In this document: one piece after another, positions 30,355-42,739 of the stretch
Layout of the letters: each line of letters starts with the position of its first letter
Position numbering within the stretch: position 1 is the first letter of the stretch
Assembly: GCA_950295325.1 (NCBI GenBank)
Contig: OX485808.1
Coordinates: 34,990,527-35,050,526 of the forward strand
From: Polytrichum commune
Taxonomy: Eukaryota; Streptophyta; Polytrichopsida; Polytrichales; Polytrichaceae
Direction of reading: 5' to 3'
Length of the DNA: 60,000 nucleotides
Made by a program: the position numbers and the translations under genes
The notes under the pieces: model-generated
What the model saw: the letters and a program-made list of their open reading frames with translations, nothing else
Databases searched by the model: none
What the model was told of the DNA's origin: nothing

Positions 30355-32893
30355 TTTTCAGACTGGAGTCCGTTCGTTCTGGTGACCATGTCTCGTTTTT
30401 GTTCATTAGCATTGGAGATTTCGCAAAAGAGCTGTATAAAGCATGATGTACCATGTTAGGTAAGGATATTAAATGACTCATTAGATAATGGCGTGTGCCA
30501 AATTTAATCCACTTCATTGGTTTGACAGAATTTCTCCACTCTTTGTCATGTAAACGCTCGTGGATGTATTCAGTATCCTTTCCCATGCTGTGTCTTGGGA
30601 TGTAGCAATTCTTATCACCTTATAAGCAGTTCTGAAAGCACCATGGTCTATTTTATTCTCAATATGACATATCATGGAGGTGAAAGAGGTGGCAAAGCGT
30701 TGCAGACCTTGGTGTGCATTGAAATCAAGTACTTTGTAGTCAAGAATGAGTTTGTCAATGTACACAGGTGCATGTAAGTCAATTAGAACCATGTACATTA
30801 TCGTATTATAGTGTAAAATGTATGATTTTTTATAAATCAATGTGGACCATCAGCTGCTTTTGTAGTAGAGATTCAAAAATATCAACATTCTGATGTCAAG
30901 TTGATCATGGAAACACTTTTAGCTAGAAAATGCATATAACAGAACTCAAGCTGCAAGTATCATGTTTGTAAATTTAATAGGTTCCATGGCACCAAGGAAC
31001 ACAGTTTTGGTGCATCTATTATGAAGTGTGTTGGAAATCTTTGGACAACCAAGTAAGCACTTGGATGCTCTTGTCAAGTGCCTGTCACAATTTGTTCAAG
31101 TGCGACCTGGAAGGCAAGATTTGGGCACAATTGTGCTCCTAGACCAGATATATTGAGGATACTAGGTCCTCTTCGTCATGTATTTATTGTAAACCTTGCT
31201 TCAGAATGTTTTATACCACTTGGGGCTAAGGAATCTCAATAAGTTCATAGCAGAGTTTCTTTACCTAAGTTGGTGTGGACCCTGTTACAGATAACATGTG
31301 CCAAGTATTTGAGGAAGGTAACCCCTATATAGATTGTAATGTGACTTTTTGGTGATAGCTTGCTGCCTTGTAAGGTTATTCTTCTCGACAATTGGACACA
31401 AACCAAGAAAAAGTATGATGAGGATTATAGCATACACAATTAGTATGACCATCCTAAAATTGTTGAAAGGGTTAACATGACAAGGACAATGTCCAAGATT
31501 GTACCAATTCCTTATGCCATAGCACAAAGCATTTGACACCATTTCTTGGCATGTGGAGGTGGGGTCCCTCCTCCACATGTGTTTCGGTCCGGCCAACGCC
31601 AATTATCTGAAAGCCTTGTTCATGTCTTCCCTTGTTGGCATTCAACCTTGACAAAGGTTGGTTGTCAATCATGCATTCGCACGAGGAATATGGATTTAAG
31701 TTAGAAGAGAGTATGGGTTTTTTTTTTCTTACATATTAGTTGTGTTTGCTTTGTGCTTCATTTAATGTGTCTTTGTAGTGACGACGTAGATGCATAATGT
31801 CTTGTGTAACTAGTAACAGGAACACAACTCAATCTATTGTTAACATTGGTAGTTGTACAACCTACCCTTTTGGATACTTGAAGGGTTTAGGGTTTGGCAT
31901 ACTTTGAGGGATGCTTCATATCCAACTCCGTTTATGAAGCATGGCTGAGGGACAAGGCTTGCTATTAAAGGTGGTCTCTTCTAGGCTTGAAGAGGTAAAA
32001 TTCCTAATTGTTGTTGCTAATAGCGGTGCCTCAAAGACAAGCAACAACAATGATGTGGAAAGTGACGAAAACATAGTGAATCCAAGAAACAAAGGTGAAA
32101 AGCTACAAAGTAGGTATTCCTCCCAATTGAATGACTTGAATGCTTGTTGGTAATGTGTTATTAATTGTTAAATTAGACCAAAATCACTAGAAAACAAATA
32201 AAATTATTGTCATAAATAAGTAAAAAAACACATTGACACAACTCCACGCATCAAAAAGTGAAATTGGCTTTATCTCAAAAACTTGGAACTGCAAGTCAAC
32301 AATGTAAGTCCACACTAGTAACCCTGTTTGGTGTAGGTAATCTCTGCTCACGAGCCTAATCATGAGGACCAATGCTATGGAGCTATGAAGGAAGAATCGT
32401 GGCAAAGGGTGACTTTCCTTCAAGAATATTGAAAAAGTGAAAATCGTAATCCTCTCACACTTTTCAAACCTCGAACTGTTTACTTCCATCATGCCCAACC
32501 TCAGACCGGGTGCATGGAATGTCAAAGATGGCAAGCGTGTGGAAGTAGTGTTCCTAACTCACTGAAGATTTCCTCAGATTGCTGCCAAATTTGTGGTACA
32601 CCTACTTCATCATGATTTAATACTAAAAAACTGGTCTTATCTGTTATACATGGTCTCATGTTTTTATGCCACGTGGTATGGGCTTGGAAAATGGACACAA
32701 AAGAATGAAACACTCTAGAGGTATTACATAGGGCTCTCCAATTAACCATCTCCATATGCTTGCGAATAATCTCCATACAAACTACAGTGAGATAGAAAGC
32801 AAAAGGCCACATGGAAGTTTTCACATGCCGGTTGAGAGTTCCACAGGTATTGCAGTCTGGTAGCAAAGCATGTTTTGCCACTCCTCCCACGTA
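30355..32893. other. HIRA 3' flank and intergenic DNA
   Basis: HIRA 3' UTR then intergenic DNA. A second family C repeat lies at about 31345-31460. Open frames of 60-115 codons occur on both strands but show no family motif or splice partner. Confidence 0.5.
31345..31460 (+). repeat. Dispersed repeat family C, copy 2
   Basis: Diverged match to 29385-29535, with the same order of landmarks ('ggtgatagctt', 'taaggttattctt', 'cacaattagtatgacc'). Confidence 0.5.
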
Positions 32894-34390
32894 TCAGTTG
32901 GCATGAGCAGCCACCATTTCCCGATACACCATGTCTATGAATTGGTCATTTTGTGCACCACTGACCAACACAATTTCAGTCAGTATATGTCAATTCACTT
33001 TTACTCATGACCAGGCTTGTGACATCATATTTCCAGATATGCCAGAATAATCTACTGATGGCTATTCCACTGCAAACATTAATGTTCTCTGCCTTCATAC
33101 TGTTGATCACAACCAAAGTAGACACTATACTACCCTTCAAAGTTGATGAAGAACCTGTTAAAAGAAACTCCTTTAGGAAAAATTCACAACATCTAGGGCT
33201 ATGCAATATGACCTGGAGGCAGAAAAGATTATCCGTGTTTGTATGTGGCCACTACCCATGTGCTTCAGGTCCTCGTATGAACATTCTTGAAATGTACAGA
33301 AACTAAAGCTTCATGCAAATCAAATAACTAGATATAAATCAACAGGGTATTCCTGTCTGTACAAGTATTCTTATAACACATTCATAAGAAATCTACATAC
33401 GCATACTTGGAGCATACTTTCCATGACCAAGACAGCTTAAGCAGATAATTCCACTTTCTGTTAAGTTTGAAATAATTCCCTGATAACTGATTGACGAGTA
33501 GCTTCACAAGTCAGTGAAGTGCTTCTTGAACTCCATCTCTTGTGATTGACATAGTGTGTTGCACAGGCGGGGCCAGTGAAAGAAGAGGATTTTGGAGGAG
33601 GAAAGGGTTGAAGCCATGTGAAGGCTGCATAGGAGCCGTAGAAGAGGCAAGTGGCGGTGCACTGGGTGCGAAGTAAGAGGAGGGGGGACAAAGGAGGATG
33701 GTTTGATGAGGGTTGCACGCACTACCCTAACAATATCAGGAGTATAGAGGAACAAAAGGATCGTTAAAGATGTCAGGGGCAAAGCTTGTGTGGTGAGAGA
33801 AATTAATAGACACTCAGCCAATGGAACAGATAAAGGGCATTATCTTCAAGGTAAAGAGTCTCTATTAATCTAGATCCTAGAGCAGAACAAAGCACAGGTG
33901 CAGATCGGTCTCAAAGAATGACCACCCAAAACTAGTAGAGAAGATGACTCCTTATCAACAAAATTGCACCTCCAGCACCAATATTGAACCCACTAACTGG
34001 ACACCAACATATAACTCAGGATGCACTCCCGACATTGCAGAAAATGGAAGCATCAACAACCTGTCATTCAAATCTCCCCAATTGCAATCTCAAGGTCCAC
34101 AGTAAGTGAATCACTCATAATATCATCCCCAAGGTTGCAAGCACGAGGCATTTGTCTTGAAAAGAGATTGGCCACATCTTCACACTCACGTGAATTGTAG
34201 AACCAGATGCCATTTACTTCCTGGGCAGCGTTGCAGTACAGTAGATATGGTGATTGCACCTCATGCTCAAAATCACCCAGCAAATTTTCCACCAGGTTAA
34301 CTATTCCAATCCAGCAACTCACCGTGATAAAGCGATTATGAGAAAAGCACCCAGAAGTCTTAGGTGTCCATAAAGATACTTGATTCCCAC
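32894..34390 (-). pseudogene. DCP1: Decayed mRNA-decapping activator DCP1
   Basis: DCP1 is the EVH1-fold activator of the DCP2 decapping enzyme in P-bodies. Reading down the minus strand, fragments appear in the expected order: NLVENLLGDFE, VQSPYLLY and QEVNGIWFYNSRECEDVANL (34140-34300), the proline-rich LQPFPPP (about 33595), ITRDGVQEAL (about 33520-33550) and a C-terminus NDQFIDMVYREMVAAHAN with stop (32894-32953). The EVH1 N-terminus is missing or unrecognisable. The frame shifts between the proline-rich part and ITRDG, an in-frame TGA follows QEALH, and the sequence after LFSR departs from the family. A gap of about 550 bp before the last fragment looks like an intron, which favours a decayed genomic copy over a processed one. 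Family identity is from remembered motifs. Confidence 0.7.
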
Positions 34391-35916
34391 TATGTATCAT
34401 TTCATCTCGCTCTGTCTTCGTTCCGATCAAGTTTCTTAGGAAATCCGCTCTAACTGAAAACAGCTAAGAAACTTCAACACAACAAGTGCCTGTACTATCT
34501 CCTGTTGGCCAGTCCCACAGGGGATAATAAACATGGCAACAATGGCAACCCTCAGGTAAGAGAATTTGCAAAAGTCTTACATTTGCAACTGCTGACTACC
34601 CTAGTACACTCTTTCCTAGTACTTCACACATACTATTGTGGCTACACACACTCACCTGTACTTCGTCAGTTTATCACAAGGAACGCGAATCATTTGAGCA
34701 CATTTGAGCACATGAATTTAACATACTGTATGGGAACCCGTGATTGTGACCATATTTGACAAAATAAAACAAGAAAACGGTAGAACCATGAGGCTCTGTC
34801 CTTTATTATGAAAGATTATAATTGTAGTTGTCCACTTTGCTCATGTCAATTCATGGCTATTCACTATACCAAACCTTTCTTGGATTTTGTGCACTTTCTT
34901 CTCAAATACAGGTCAAGGATTGAAGCTACTCATTTATCACCCAAAAATTTTAAAATAAATAATCAAGAACTACCGAAATAACTATAATTAACTAGATTTC
35001 TTTCAATGCATTTTTAGGGAGAACTTTTATATATATATATAAAAAAAAAACTATAGTTAACATCCACATTACATAAAGTGGACCAAAAATAACAAGAACA
35101 AGTAACGTCCAAGTGTGAACACAAAGTGGTCAGGAAATTTGCTCTTGAAACGAAGAAGTTGATGCATAGTCTCTGTCCTATAGACAGAGCCAATAAAAAT
35201 GAAACGTTCCTTGATAAGTGAGGGTGCCACATGTCATGCAATTTTTGGTGGGGAAATAGGAATATCCAACGTGGCATGAGCATGAATTCAACTCCAACAA
35301 GCTGCCTAAAGTGACACAGTACTTTGGTACATACATGAATTCATAGGTTCATCTTAGACCAATGTCTCCACAACCTAGGGGTGGACTCTTCATTGGAGAC
35401 CTAAATGATGTGTCACTTTGAAATAAACCCCGTTATATACGAGAAGTTTATAGAGAGAAAAAAGAAACGAAAAGCGTGTACGTACTAACTGCATGAATTA
35501 AATACGCTTTCACTAAATCCACTTTCATTTTTCAATAGGAGAATCGTTGAACATTTTTTAATTCATATCATGTAACTCAACGATTGCATCAAACAAACAA
35601 AGACCAATGCATGTTCACTTAGCCACAATATGGAGAGCAAAACTCAAGGGAGCCCATGAGTACTCCAAGAACCTCCAGTTTGTAAACACCTAGAACTCAA
35701 AATGCAAACCCTAGCTAGGATGGATAGGGTAGTCATTAAGGACTATTAGGTCCACATGACAATATTGGATGAAAATGTGGATTACATGAAACTAAAACAA
35801 TTTTAGCAAAATGTAAACGCATGACACTTGCCATTGGTAAGCTCAAATATCTTCCCCTTGCATACTAAAATGTAAAAGCATCACACTTGCCATTAGTAAG
35901 CTCATAAATGCAAGAC

Positions 35917-36085
35917 TACATAAGATTATGAAGCAGTGTGCATTCGTTCATGTGGGCCTCGAGAATATAACCATGGATGCTGCAACTAGTGCAAATCCTA
36001 TTGAAATTCTCACTAGTTGTGGCATCCATGGCTATATTCTTGGGACCCACATGAACAAATGCACATTGCTTCATAATCTTATGTA
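35917..36085. repeat. Near-perfect hairpin: two 75-nt arms, 19-nt loop
   Basis: Arms 35917-35991 and 36011-36085 are reverse complements at 67 of 75 positions without any indel, around loop 35992-36010. All eight differences are transitions. In the plus-strand RNA five become G-U wobbles and three are C-A or A-C mismatches. It could be an hpRNA/miRNA-like precursor or a small foldback element whose arms have decayed by deamination. Confidence 0.9.
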
Positions 36086-36394
36086 TCATCGAACGTATCC
36101 CAATCCCAATCTAATGAATGTGCTACTCTAAATGTCACAATGAAAATATTTTTTCAATTGGTAGAAGTTACTTATGTTGACGAATCAAACCATATCAACA
36201 ATTAGTAGGCATGACACTTTGAGGCCTCTAGGCATCGAGTTTAAGCCCTTTGCATATAGTGTACATGACACTAAATACCATAAACGGTGTAGTGGCTCAA
36301 ATTATACCCCTTCTTACACTCACGTTAGTTCGGACTTGGCGTGAAGAGTCCACCCCCTAGTCTCCATACTAAGGTGTTAATGCCTTATTTAGTT

Positions 36395-36690
36395 ACTTGT
36401 CTTTATTGGACTACGTGCTGAAAATTTGTTAATTTGGTTCAATAGTCAACATAATTGAGAGGACCCATATGATCAAGAAGTAGAACACTTCACTTTCATA
36501 TGGAGTAAGGTAGTCATATGAGCTTCAAAACTTGTGGAGATAATTTTTTAATAAAAAAAGCAACATTGATACAACTTCAATTTGGATGTGCTAATTGTCT
36601 TGTACTTATCATATATATAATATTCTAGGAGAAGTGGGTGAAGCTAGAAGCACCCATTCTAAGCCCGTTTGTCTACATGTACATTTCAAC
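36395..36690 (+). repeat. Dispersed repeat family B, copy 4
   Basis: Contains 'ttggactacgtgct', 'ttcaatagtcaacataattg', 'catatgagctt' and 'atttggatgtgctaattg' in family order, then 'ctaggagaagtgggt', also found in the copy at 43 kb. Confidence 0.7.
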
Positions 36691-37699
36691 TCAGAATATC
36701 ATACACTATATACCATTAGGTTTGATTGGACACATCTCTACTTAGGGTCGGTCTAGACTACAGTGAAGAAGTGCACCAGTCAAGAAATTTAGGGGAATGG
36801 AGCAATATGATTGGCTACGAAATGGGTTCATCACCGTGCAGAGACTTCTTTAGTGAAGAACTTCAAGCATGAATGAAAAAATGACATGGTTGCCAACATG
36901 ATAACTTTTTTTGCTAGGGGAGTTTTCCAGAGGTCAAGTTTCTTGGGCAACCTCAACCCCTCCCACAAAAAACTTGGCCTCTGAAGAACTCCAACTTGAG
37001 GCAGTTTTTAATGTATATATCTTTTTGTATCTTGTATGTTGTACCAACCATTGCGTTGGATTAGGTAGAAAAACCGAAAACGGTGAATGGCCACTATTGG
37101 TGCACTAGACAAGGGGTAGAATGATTCTTGTGTGGACCCAGAATGGCTAATTATAAAAGTGCCGACCCAAAAAGGATGTAGTGATAGGTGAGATACAATA
37201 GGTGAGATACAGTGATTGGCCAAATAGGTGTTGTCTCAAACCACTTGCAATCACTTTTGGGTGCCATTGAGTTAACCGTTTTGTGTGCATTCGTATGCAG
37301 AGTAGGATATTTTGATGCTCAAATTAGGGAAACTCTAATGTACAAATAGGGGGTTTGACTTACTTTGCCTCTTTTTGGGAACATTTAACTATAGCTAATT
37401 ACTTACAAGGGAATAAAATTTTGAAATAACTTGCATTCCTCATCATTCCTCTACTCCATCTCTGAAAACGCATTGCACAATTTTCAAGCCATTCTTTGTG
37501 GTCAAATCAACTTAATTTCATTGTTTGCCATGTATCTACCTTCACCTTGTCTTAAACTGAAATTTTTGACCAACCAATCGGTGCACTTCTTCATCGTAGT
37601 CCAAACCGGCCCTTTAATCTTAAACTATCCACCTCATATTTTAAGATGTTCCAACCACTTAGATGCTAACATATGACAGTTTTCAATGTAAGTTAAGCC

Positions 37700-38290
37700 T
37701 GGCCTGACCCGAGAGAGTAGGGTACCTATTGCCTCGGGTTGGGAAGGGGCCTTGAGAGGCCCTCTCGGATGGTGACACGTGGAGAATCTCCACGTAGGCT
37801 GCCACAAGGGCAGCGCTTTCCTATCCACGCAAGCGCCGGAGCAGGAGCGAATCGCAAACCCCAACCCTCGCCAGCCACTCGCACTCCACCATCGCCCAGC
37901 TCGAGCATCTCGATCACCTCAATCTGTCCCTCCCTTCTGGATAGCAGCCCTTGCGACAGGATATTCACCCTCTCCAGATCCCCCAGCGCCACAGGAATCA
38001 CCTTTCTCTCCGCCTCCGGGAAAAAAACCTCATAGAAACCTATGCAAATTTGCTCACAATATCGTCTAATCTGCTCACAAGCGTATGATGCGACGAGGGC
38101 AGCGGGAGTGAGGATGACGTGATCGAAGACCTGGTTATGGTGCACTCTCGCCAATATCACGATGTCTGTGATGGTCAAGGATTGTGGGTTCGACGATTCG
38201 GTTCCAGAAAGTTTGGAGGTTTGACAGAGGACGGGTGAGGTTTGCATGGGGAGTTTTGGAGACTGTTCAAGGTGCGTACCACCTTCAACC
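37700..38290. other. GC-rich island with an uncharacterised open frame
   Basis: About 600 bp clearly richer in GC than either side. A 188-codon open frame runs on the minus strand (37726-38292), and shorter frames run on the plus strand. The minus frame contains FYEVFFPEAERKVIPVALGD and LLSRREGQIEVIEMLELGD. I do not recognise a family. It ends where the tandem repeat upstream of PAA2 starts. It could be a captured gene fragment, a lone exon or chance open frame in GC-rich DNA. Confidence 0.3.
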
Positions 38291-39005
38291 ACAACTACGA
38301 TTGTTTTTCGTTTACACGAAGCTACTCTTGTAGTTGAAGAGTGGATATGGCCTCAATGATTGTCCCGCCTATGGGTGTAAGTCGTGGAATGGAGACAAGC
38401 AATTCAAGCAATTTATGTACTTTAGTGGAAAGTTTGTATAAGAGTAATTGCCTCCTACCAAATTCTGTCATATGCTTTGGCCTTGAAGTTTTCTCCCGGT
38501 GTGCCACATACAGTAGTAACTATGAACAAATTTGAGCCAAAGAAATTAAATTACAACCATCTTTGCAACTACTCCCAACCACACTCTTACACATTGGATC
38601 GTAGTTGGGCAAGTAATAGTAGTTGTAGTAAGTATTTTGTTATACCACCGTCAACCACAACTATGATTGTTTTTGGTTTACATATAACTACAAGATTAGT
38701 CGAAGAGTGGATTTGACCTCAACGAGAGTCCTTCCCGGCGGTGGAATCTTGGAGTCGAGACAAGAAATTCCTCGATTCTAGTGATTGTAGTGGAAAGTTT
38801 GTCTAAGAGTGATTTCTTAGTACCAAATCCTTTCCCATGCTTTGGACAATGAAGTTCTCTCCGGTGCCTTATAGTAATCACGATTAAAATAGAGCCAAGG
38901 AAAGTACACTACAACCATTGTCATGACTCCAACTACACCTTGTATCGATTGTATCAAAGTTGGGCAGATAAGAGCAGTTGTGGTTCTGATGGTTGTCATC
39001 AATGC
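38276..39005 (+). repeat. Tandem duplication upstream of PAA2 (about 366 bp x 2)
   Basis: 'tcaaccacaactacgattgt' at about 38285 recurs with one change at 38651. Both copies continue with 'gaagagtgga', 'gtcgagacaag'-type, 'gtagtggaaagtttgt', 'taccaaat', 'tgctttgg' and 'gagccaa'. A partial third start ('accatcaaccacca') lies near 39045. The array ends about 160 bp before the PAA2 start codon. Confidence 0.8.
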
Positions 39006-39111
39006 ACCTTATTCCTCGAAAATGGATCCACAGAAAGTAAACTACAACCATCAACCACCAATTTTGCTGTGTGTGTCCATTTCAGGTGGAGTGGGTGATT
39101 CTTCGGAGGAC

Positions 39112-39141
39112 ATGGTGAAAGCAAGTGTTATGGAGAGGTAG
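39112..39141 (+). other. 9-codon upstream ORF before PAA2
   Basis: ATG GTG AAA ... TAG (nine codons plus stop) ends 26 nt before the PAA2 ATG in a different frame. If the leader includes it, it could dampen translation. A CAG|GTGG acceptor-like site near 39085 leaves open a spliced leader that would still contain it. Confidence 0.4.
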
Positions 39142-39167
39142 TAGCAGAGTTTGGAGGAACCAAGGAA

Positions 39168-41942
39168 ATGACTATGGCGTTAAGAAGCCCTCACGGGCTC
39201 TGGCATGGCAGCAGCCGCACATTGCCTATGAGCATGTCATCAAGATACGAAATGTACCTCAATCCTGCCATGGGAGGCCTTTCAGAACTACTCAAGGGGA
39301 CTCACAGGAAGAGGAAGCTTAATACTCCTAATCATGTTCAATTTGCACAAGCTCGGCTGGGTTTAGGATCATCAAGTGCGGATGGCAAAGCATGTGGTAC
39401 GACATTTCCTTATGTTGGAACTACGAGCTATGGTGGTTGGATGAATCACAAGGTTCAGGCTGTGGCTGTGGAGGTTCAGCAGGAGAAATTACAGAAGGAA
39501 GATGAAGTGACATCCGAGGTTGTGCTTTTGGAAGTTCAGGGCATGATGTGTGGAGGATGTGTTGCACGGGTTCGAAATTTGTTATGTTCGCATGCGCTGG
39601 TCGAGTCTGCTTCTGTGAATATGCTTACGGAGACTGCAGCCATATGTCTTCATCCGGGTATGGCTGAAAGCTCAGGTGCTGAGCTTGCAGCGCACTTGAC
39701 TACATGTGGCTTCCCATCCAAGCCGAGAGATGGTGGCAATGAGCAAGGTAGCGTTTTAGAGAAGAGAGATGAAATGGCAAGGAGAAGACAGGAGGCATTG
39801 AACAAAAGCGCAGGGCAGGTGGCGTTTGCTTGGGCTTTGGTAGCATTGTGCTGTGGCACTCATGCCACACATATGTTGCACTCTATAGGCATCCATCTCC
39901 ATGGACCTTTCTTAGGTTGGCTACATAACCCTATCTGGAAGTGTTCTGTGGCAAGTGCCACAATTCTTGGACCGGCTCGGGAGCTTGTGGTTGATGGATT
40001 CAAGGCCTTTGGAAGGAGGTCCCCGAACATGAACACTTTAGTAGGCTTTGGAGCTCTTGCAGCATTCACCATCAGTGCAATCTCTCTAGCAAACCCGGGC
40101 TTGAATTGGGATGCATCCTTTTTTGACGAGCCAGTAATGTTGCTTGCATTTGTGTTACTGGGAAGAGCACTGGAAAGCAGGGCACGTGCACAAGCTTCCA
40201 GTGATTTGCAAGAGCTTCTGTCACTTGTGCCCTCCAAGTGCAGATTGGTAATTTCAGAAGACGGAATGGACGGTGCTACAGAAGAAGAGGCAATGAGCCA
40301 GGGAATCCAGATGCATGTGGACACACAGAAAATTCGTGCTGGTGACTGTGTGTTGGTATTTCCTGGAGAGACAATACCTGTTGATGGCAAGGTAGTGTCT
40401 GGAAGGAGTGCAGTTGAGGAGGCCATGTTAACTGGGGAGCCTCTTCCTGTGCCCAAAATTAAAGGTGATTATGTGTCTGCAGGAACCATCAATTGGGAGG
40501 GACCTATCAAGGTGGAAGCCACTGCTACCGGAGCGAAATCAGCAGTGTCTTCTATAGTAAAACTCGTGGAGGAAGCTCAGGGAAGGGAGGCACCAGTTCA
40601 ACGACTGGCCGATGCCATTGCTGGCCCATTTGGTTTCTCAATTATGGCTCTCTCGGGTGCCACATTTGCATTCTGGTACTTTTTAGGAACACATCTATAC
40701 CCAGATGTCCTGCTGAACGATGCTGCCGGGCCAGATGGTGATGCTTTGCTCTTGAGTCTTAAGCTTGCCATCGATGTGCTTGTAGTGGCTTGCCCATGTG
40801 CGCTTGGGCTTGCCACTCCTACTGCTGTTCTTGTAGGCACATCACTGGGAGCCAAAAGAGGGCTTCTGCTACGGGGTGGAGATGTTCTAGAGCGCCTTGC
40901 AAGTGTTGATTCAATTGTTTTGGATAAAACAGGAACCCTTACCGAAGGTCGTCCCAGTGTGGCAGCAGTTGCAGCTGTGGAAGGGTTCAATGCACACGAA
41001 GTTCTGCGTCTCGCAGCAGCAGTAGAGAAGCACACGGCTCATCCAATTGCATCTGCCATTGTGTCCCATGCTGAACAGCAACAGCTAAAATTTCCGCCCA
41101 CAAAAGGCCAGCTCACTGAGCCAGGGTTTGGCGCTCTCGCAGAAGTAAACGGTTGCATCACAGCTGTTGGTTTATTTGAATGGGTAGGTGGCTGTTGCAG
41201 GGAAGATAGTCATCCCGAACGCCAATGGCAGCTCAGAGAAGCATTAACTGATATGTCCAACAAATCTGACCTCAAGGAATCACAAACTGTTGTGTTTGTT
41301 GGAATGGAAGGACATGGTGTGATTGGTGCAATTGCTGTCAGAGACAAACTCCGTGCAGATGCAAGATCTACAATCTCAAAACTGAAGGCGAAAGGACTCC
41401 GCATAATCGTATTGTCAGGGGACAAGGTAGAGGCGGCTGCAAAGGCTGCAGCTATGGTTGGCATCTCAAAAGATGAGGTACAAGGTGGCCTAAGGCCTCA
41501 GGACAAATCAGCATATGTTTCTCAGCTACGGAAAGGTGGTGCAACCGTGGCCATGGTAGGGGATGGAGTGAATGACGCACCTGCCTTAGCATGTGCGGAT
41601 GTGGGCATGGCCCTAAAATCACAAGCCCGTGTTGACGCAGCATCAGATGCGGCCTCAGTAATCTTACTCGGCAATCATCTCACACAGGTCGTTGATGCAA
41701 TCGATTTATCTCGCGCGACTATGGAGAAGGTATATCAAAACCTTGTGTGGGCTCTTGCTTACAACGCAGTGTCCTTGCCTCTCGCGGCCGGCGCTTTGCT
41801 CCCCAGCCATGATTTTGCGCTGACGCCGTCTATTGCTGGGGGAATGATGGCATTGAGCTCTGTATTTGTGGTCACGAATTCACTGTTGTTGAGGCTGCAC
41901 TCCTTTTCGTCTCCGACCAATGTCGATGCGAAGGAGAGTTGA
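39168..41942 (+). CDS. PAA2: Chloroplast P1B copper-transporting ATPase PAA2/HMA8 (924 aa, one exon)
   Basis: ATP-driven Cu(I) pump; in Arabidopsis PAA2/HMA8 sits in thylakoid membranes and supplies plastocyanin. The N-terminal ~90 residues are Ser/Arg-rich without acidic clusters, as in a plastid transit peptide. HMA metal-binding motif GMMCGGC 125-131. Actuator TGEP near 420. Transport motif CPC 542-544 in TM6. Phosphorylation site DKTGT 586-590. Nucleotide-binding HP 625-626. Hinge GDGVND 798-803. The last two helices carry ALAYN and [16 protein letters not shown], the Cu+-ATPase signature. The C-terminus resembles PAA2 (LLPxxDFxxTPS, GGxMALSS) more than PAA1. All motifs sit in one uninterrupted frame with no stop or frameshift, although angiosperm PAA genes, as I recall, have many introns. 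An in-frame stop near 39092 and no earlier in-frame ATG support this start. Confidence 0.95.
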   Translation: MTMALRSPHGLWHGSSRTLPMSMSSRYEMYLNPAMGGLSELLKGTHRKRKLNTPNHVQFAQARLGLGSSSADGKACGTTFPYVGTTSYGGWMNHKVQAVAVEVQQEKLQKEDEVTSEVVLLEVQGMMCGGCVARVRNLLCSHALVESASVNMLTETAAICLHPGMAESSGAELAAHLTTCGFPSKPRDGGNEQGSVLEKRDEMARRRQEALNKSAGQVAFAWALVALCCGTHATHMLHSIGIHLHGPFLGWLHNPIWKCSVASATILGPARELVVDGFKAFGRRSPNMNTLVGFGALAAFTISAISLANPGLNWDASFFDEPVMLLAFVLLGRALESRARAQASSDLQELLSLVPSKCRLVISEDGMDGATEEEAMSQGIQMHVDTQKIRAGDCVLVFPGETIPVDGKVVSGRSAVEEAMLTGEPLPVPKIKGDYVSAGTINWEGPIKVEATATGAKSAVSSIVKLVEEAQGREAPVQRLADAIAGPFGFSIMALSGATFAFWYFLGTHLYPDVLLNDAAGPDGDALLLSLKLAIDVLVVACPCALGLATPTAVLVGTSLGAKRGLLLRGGDVLERLASVDSIVLDKTGTLTEGRPSVAAVAAVEGFNAHEVLRLAAAVEKHTAHPIASAIVSHAEQQQLKFPPTKGQLTEPGFGALAEVNGCITAVGLFEWVGGCCREDSHPERQWQLREALTDMSNKSDLKESQTVVFVGMEGHGVIGAIAVRDKLRADARSTISKLKAKGLRIIVLSGDKVEAAAKAAAMVGISKDEVQGGLRPQDKSAYVSQLRKGGATVAMVGDGVNDAPALACADVGMALKSQARVDAASDAASVILLGNHLTQVVDAIDLSRATMEKVYQNLVWALAYNAVSLPLAAGALLPSHDFALTPSIAGGMMALSSVFVVTNSLLLRLHSFSSPTNVDAKES

Positions 41943-41961
41943 GTGGCGGGGAGGGAACAAC

Positions 41962-41964
41962 ACC

Positions 41965-41999
<35 letters not shown>

Positions 42000-42000
42000 C
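41962..42000 (+). repeat. (CAA)n microsatellite in the PAA2 3' UTR
   Basis: About 13 CAA triplets begin 20 nt after the PAA2 stop codon. It is not a poly(A) tract and so gives no support for retroposition. Confidence 0.9.
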
Positions 42001-42739
42001 TCCCCTTATGTACTTATATAGGTCCCATGGTGTAATGAAGCAGATTATGAACAATTTTGACTTGCATTGATTTGAAGTGTTCAGTAGTTTGTAGATAAGT
42101 GCTGACAACTTCTCTGTGTATATTATAAGCTACCAATTGGTACAGGCATAGTGCATGCTGCAGTAGGTTCATGGGTTTGCTGAGGTCTGTAGGCAACAAT
42201 ACAGTATCTTGGTACAATCTATTGTCTTGGCCAAGATTCTCTTGACTTTGGACAAAGAGTTAAATCAAAAGATGCAAATTCCAAATCGGTGTTTGAGAAT
42301 GCCACAATCTGACCCTCTTCTCCAAATTATTTGACTTGTGACGAGGTAGTTTCAGTCAATGTCCTGTGTGTTTCACGGTGAAGTTGCCAAGACGACATAA
42401 TGCTCAAAGGGACGACTTCCAATGGTGCATGAAGATGATATTGCAGGACTGATTAGCTTTTGTGAGGCACAATTATAAGCTATGGAACCAAGTTTTCCAA
42501 TTATGAGGCTCTTTGTGTCAAAGCATTCGCAAAGGAATGACTCATTTGCTTCCCCATGATTTTGCATTCTTATATCTGCTTCACAATTGTAATCAAGAAG
42601 CAGGTTGTGGCACCTGTTTGGGTTTTTATAGTACAGTAGAATGGGTGTCTTCCACAGTCCATTTGCTGTAACTGCTGTACTCACTCACTACAGCATCTAA
42701 TTTAGCTAACCTAATGTGGTAAAAGTATTTTATATGTCA

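Larger units (their letters stand above)
34400..37640. other. AT-rich intergenic DNA with a hairpin and repeats
   Basis: No gene seen. It contains the 169-nt inverted repeat at 35917-36085, a tandem pair of about 55 bp just before it ('cacacttgccattagtaagc' near 35825 and 35883), and a family B copy near 36395-36690. Confidence 0.5.

Noticed and set aside
32522-32890. 122-codon minus-strand frame considered as a Copia integrase fragment because of WPFAF near its start
   Set aside because: The resemblance stops after a few residues and no flanking Pol motifs were found; it lies just after the DCP1 pseudogene stop and is probably its 3' flank.
38276-39005. Possible CRISPR-like or LTR pair upstream of PAA2
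   Set aside because: There are only two long diverged units in direct contact, without spacers, TG...CA ends or an internal region; a simple tandem duplication explains it.
39860-40456. 198-codon minus-strand frame inside PAA2
   Set aside because: Shadow of the copper ATPase coding frame, which has all expected motifs on the plus strand.
41962-42000. A-rich tract after PAA2 as a retroposition poly(A) tail
   Set aside because: It is a regular CAA microsatellite, not poly(A).
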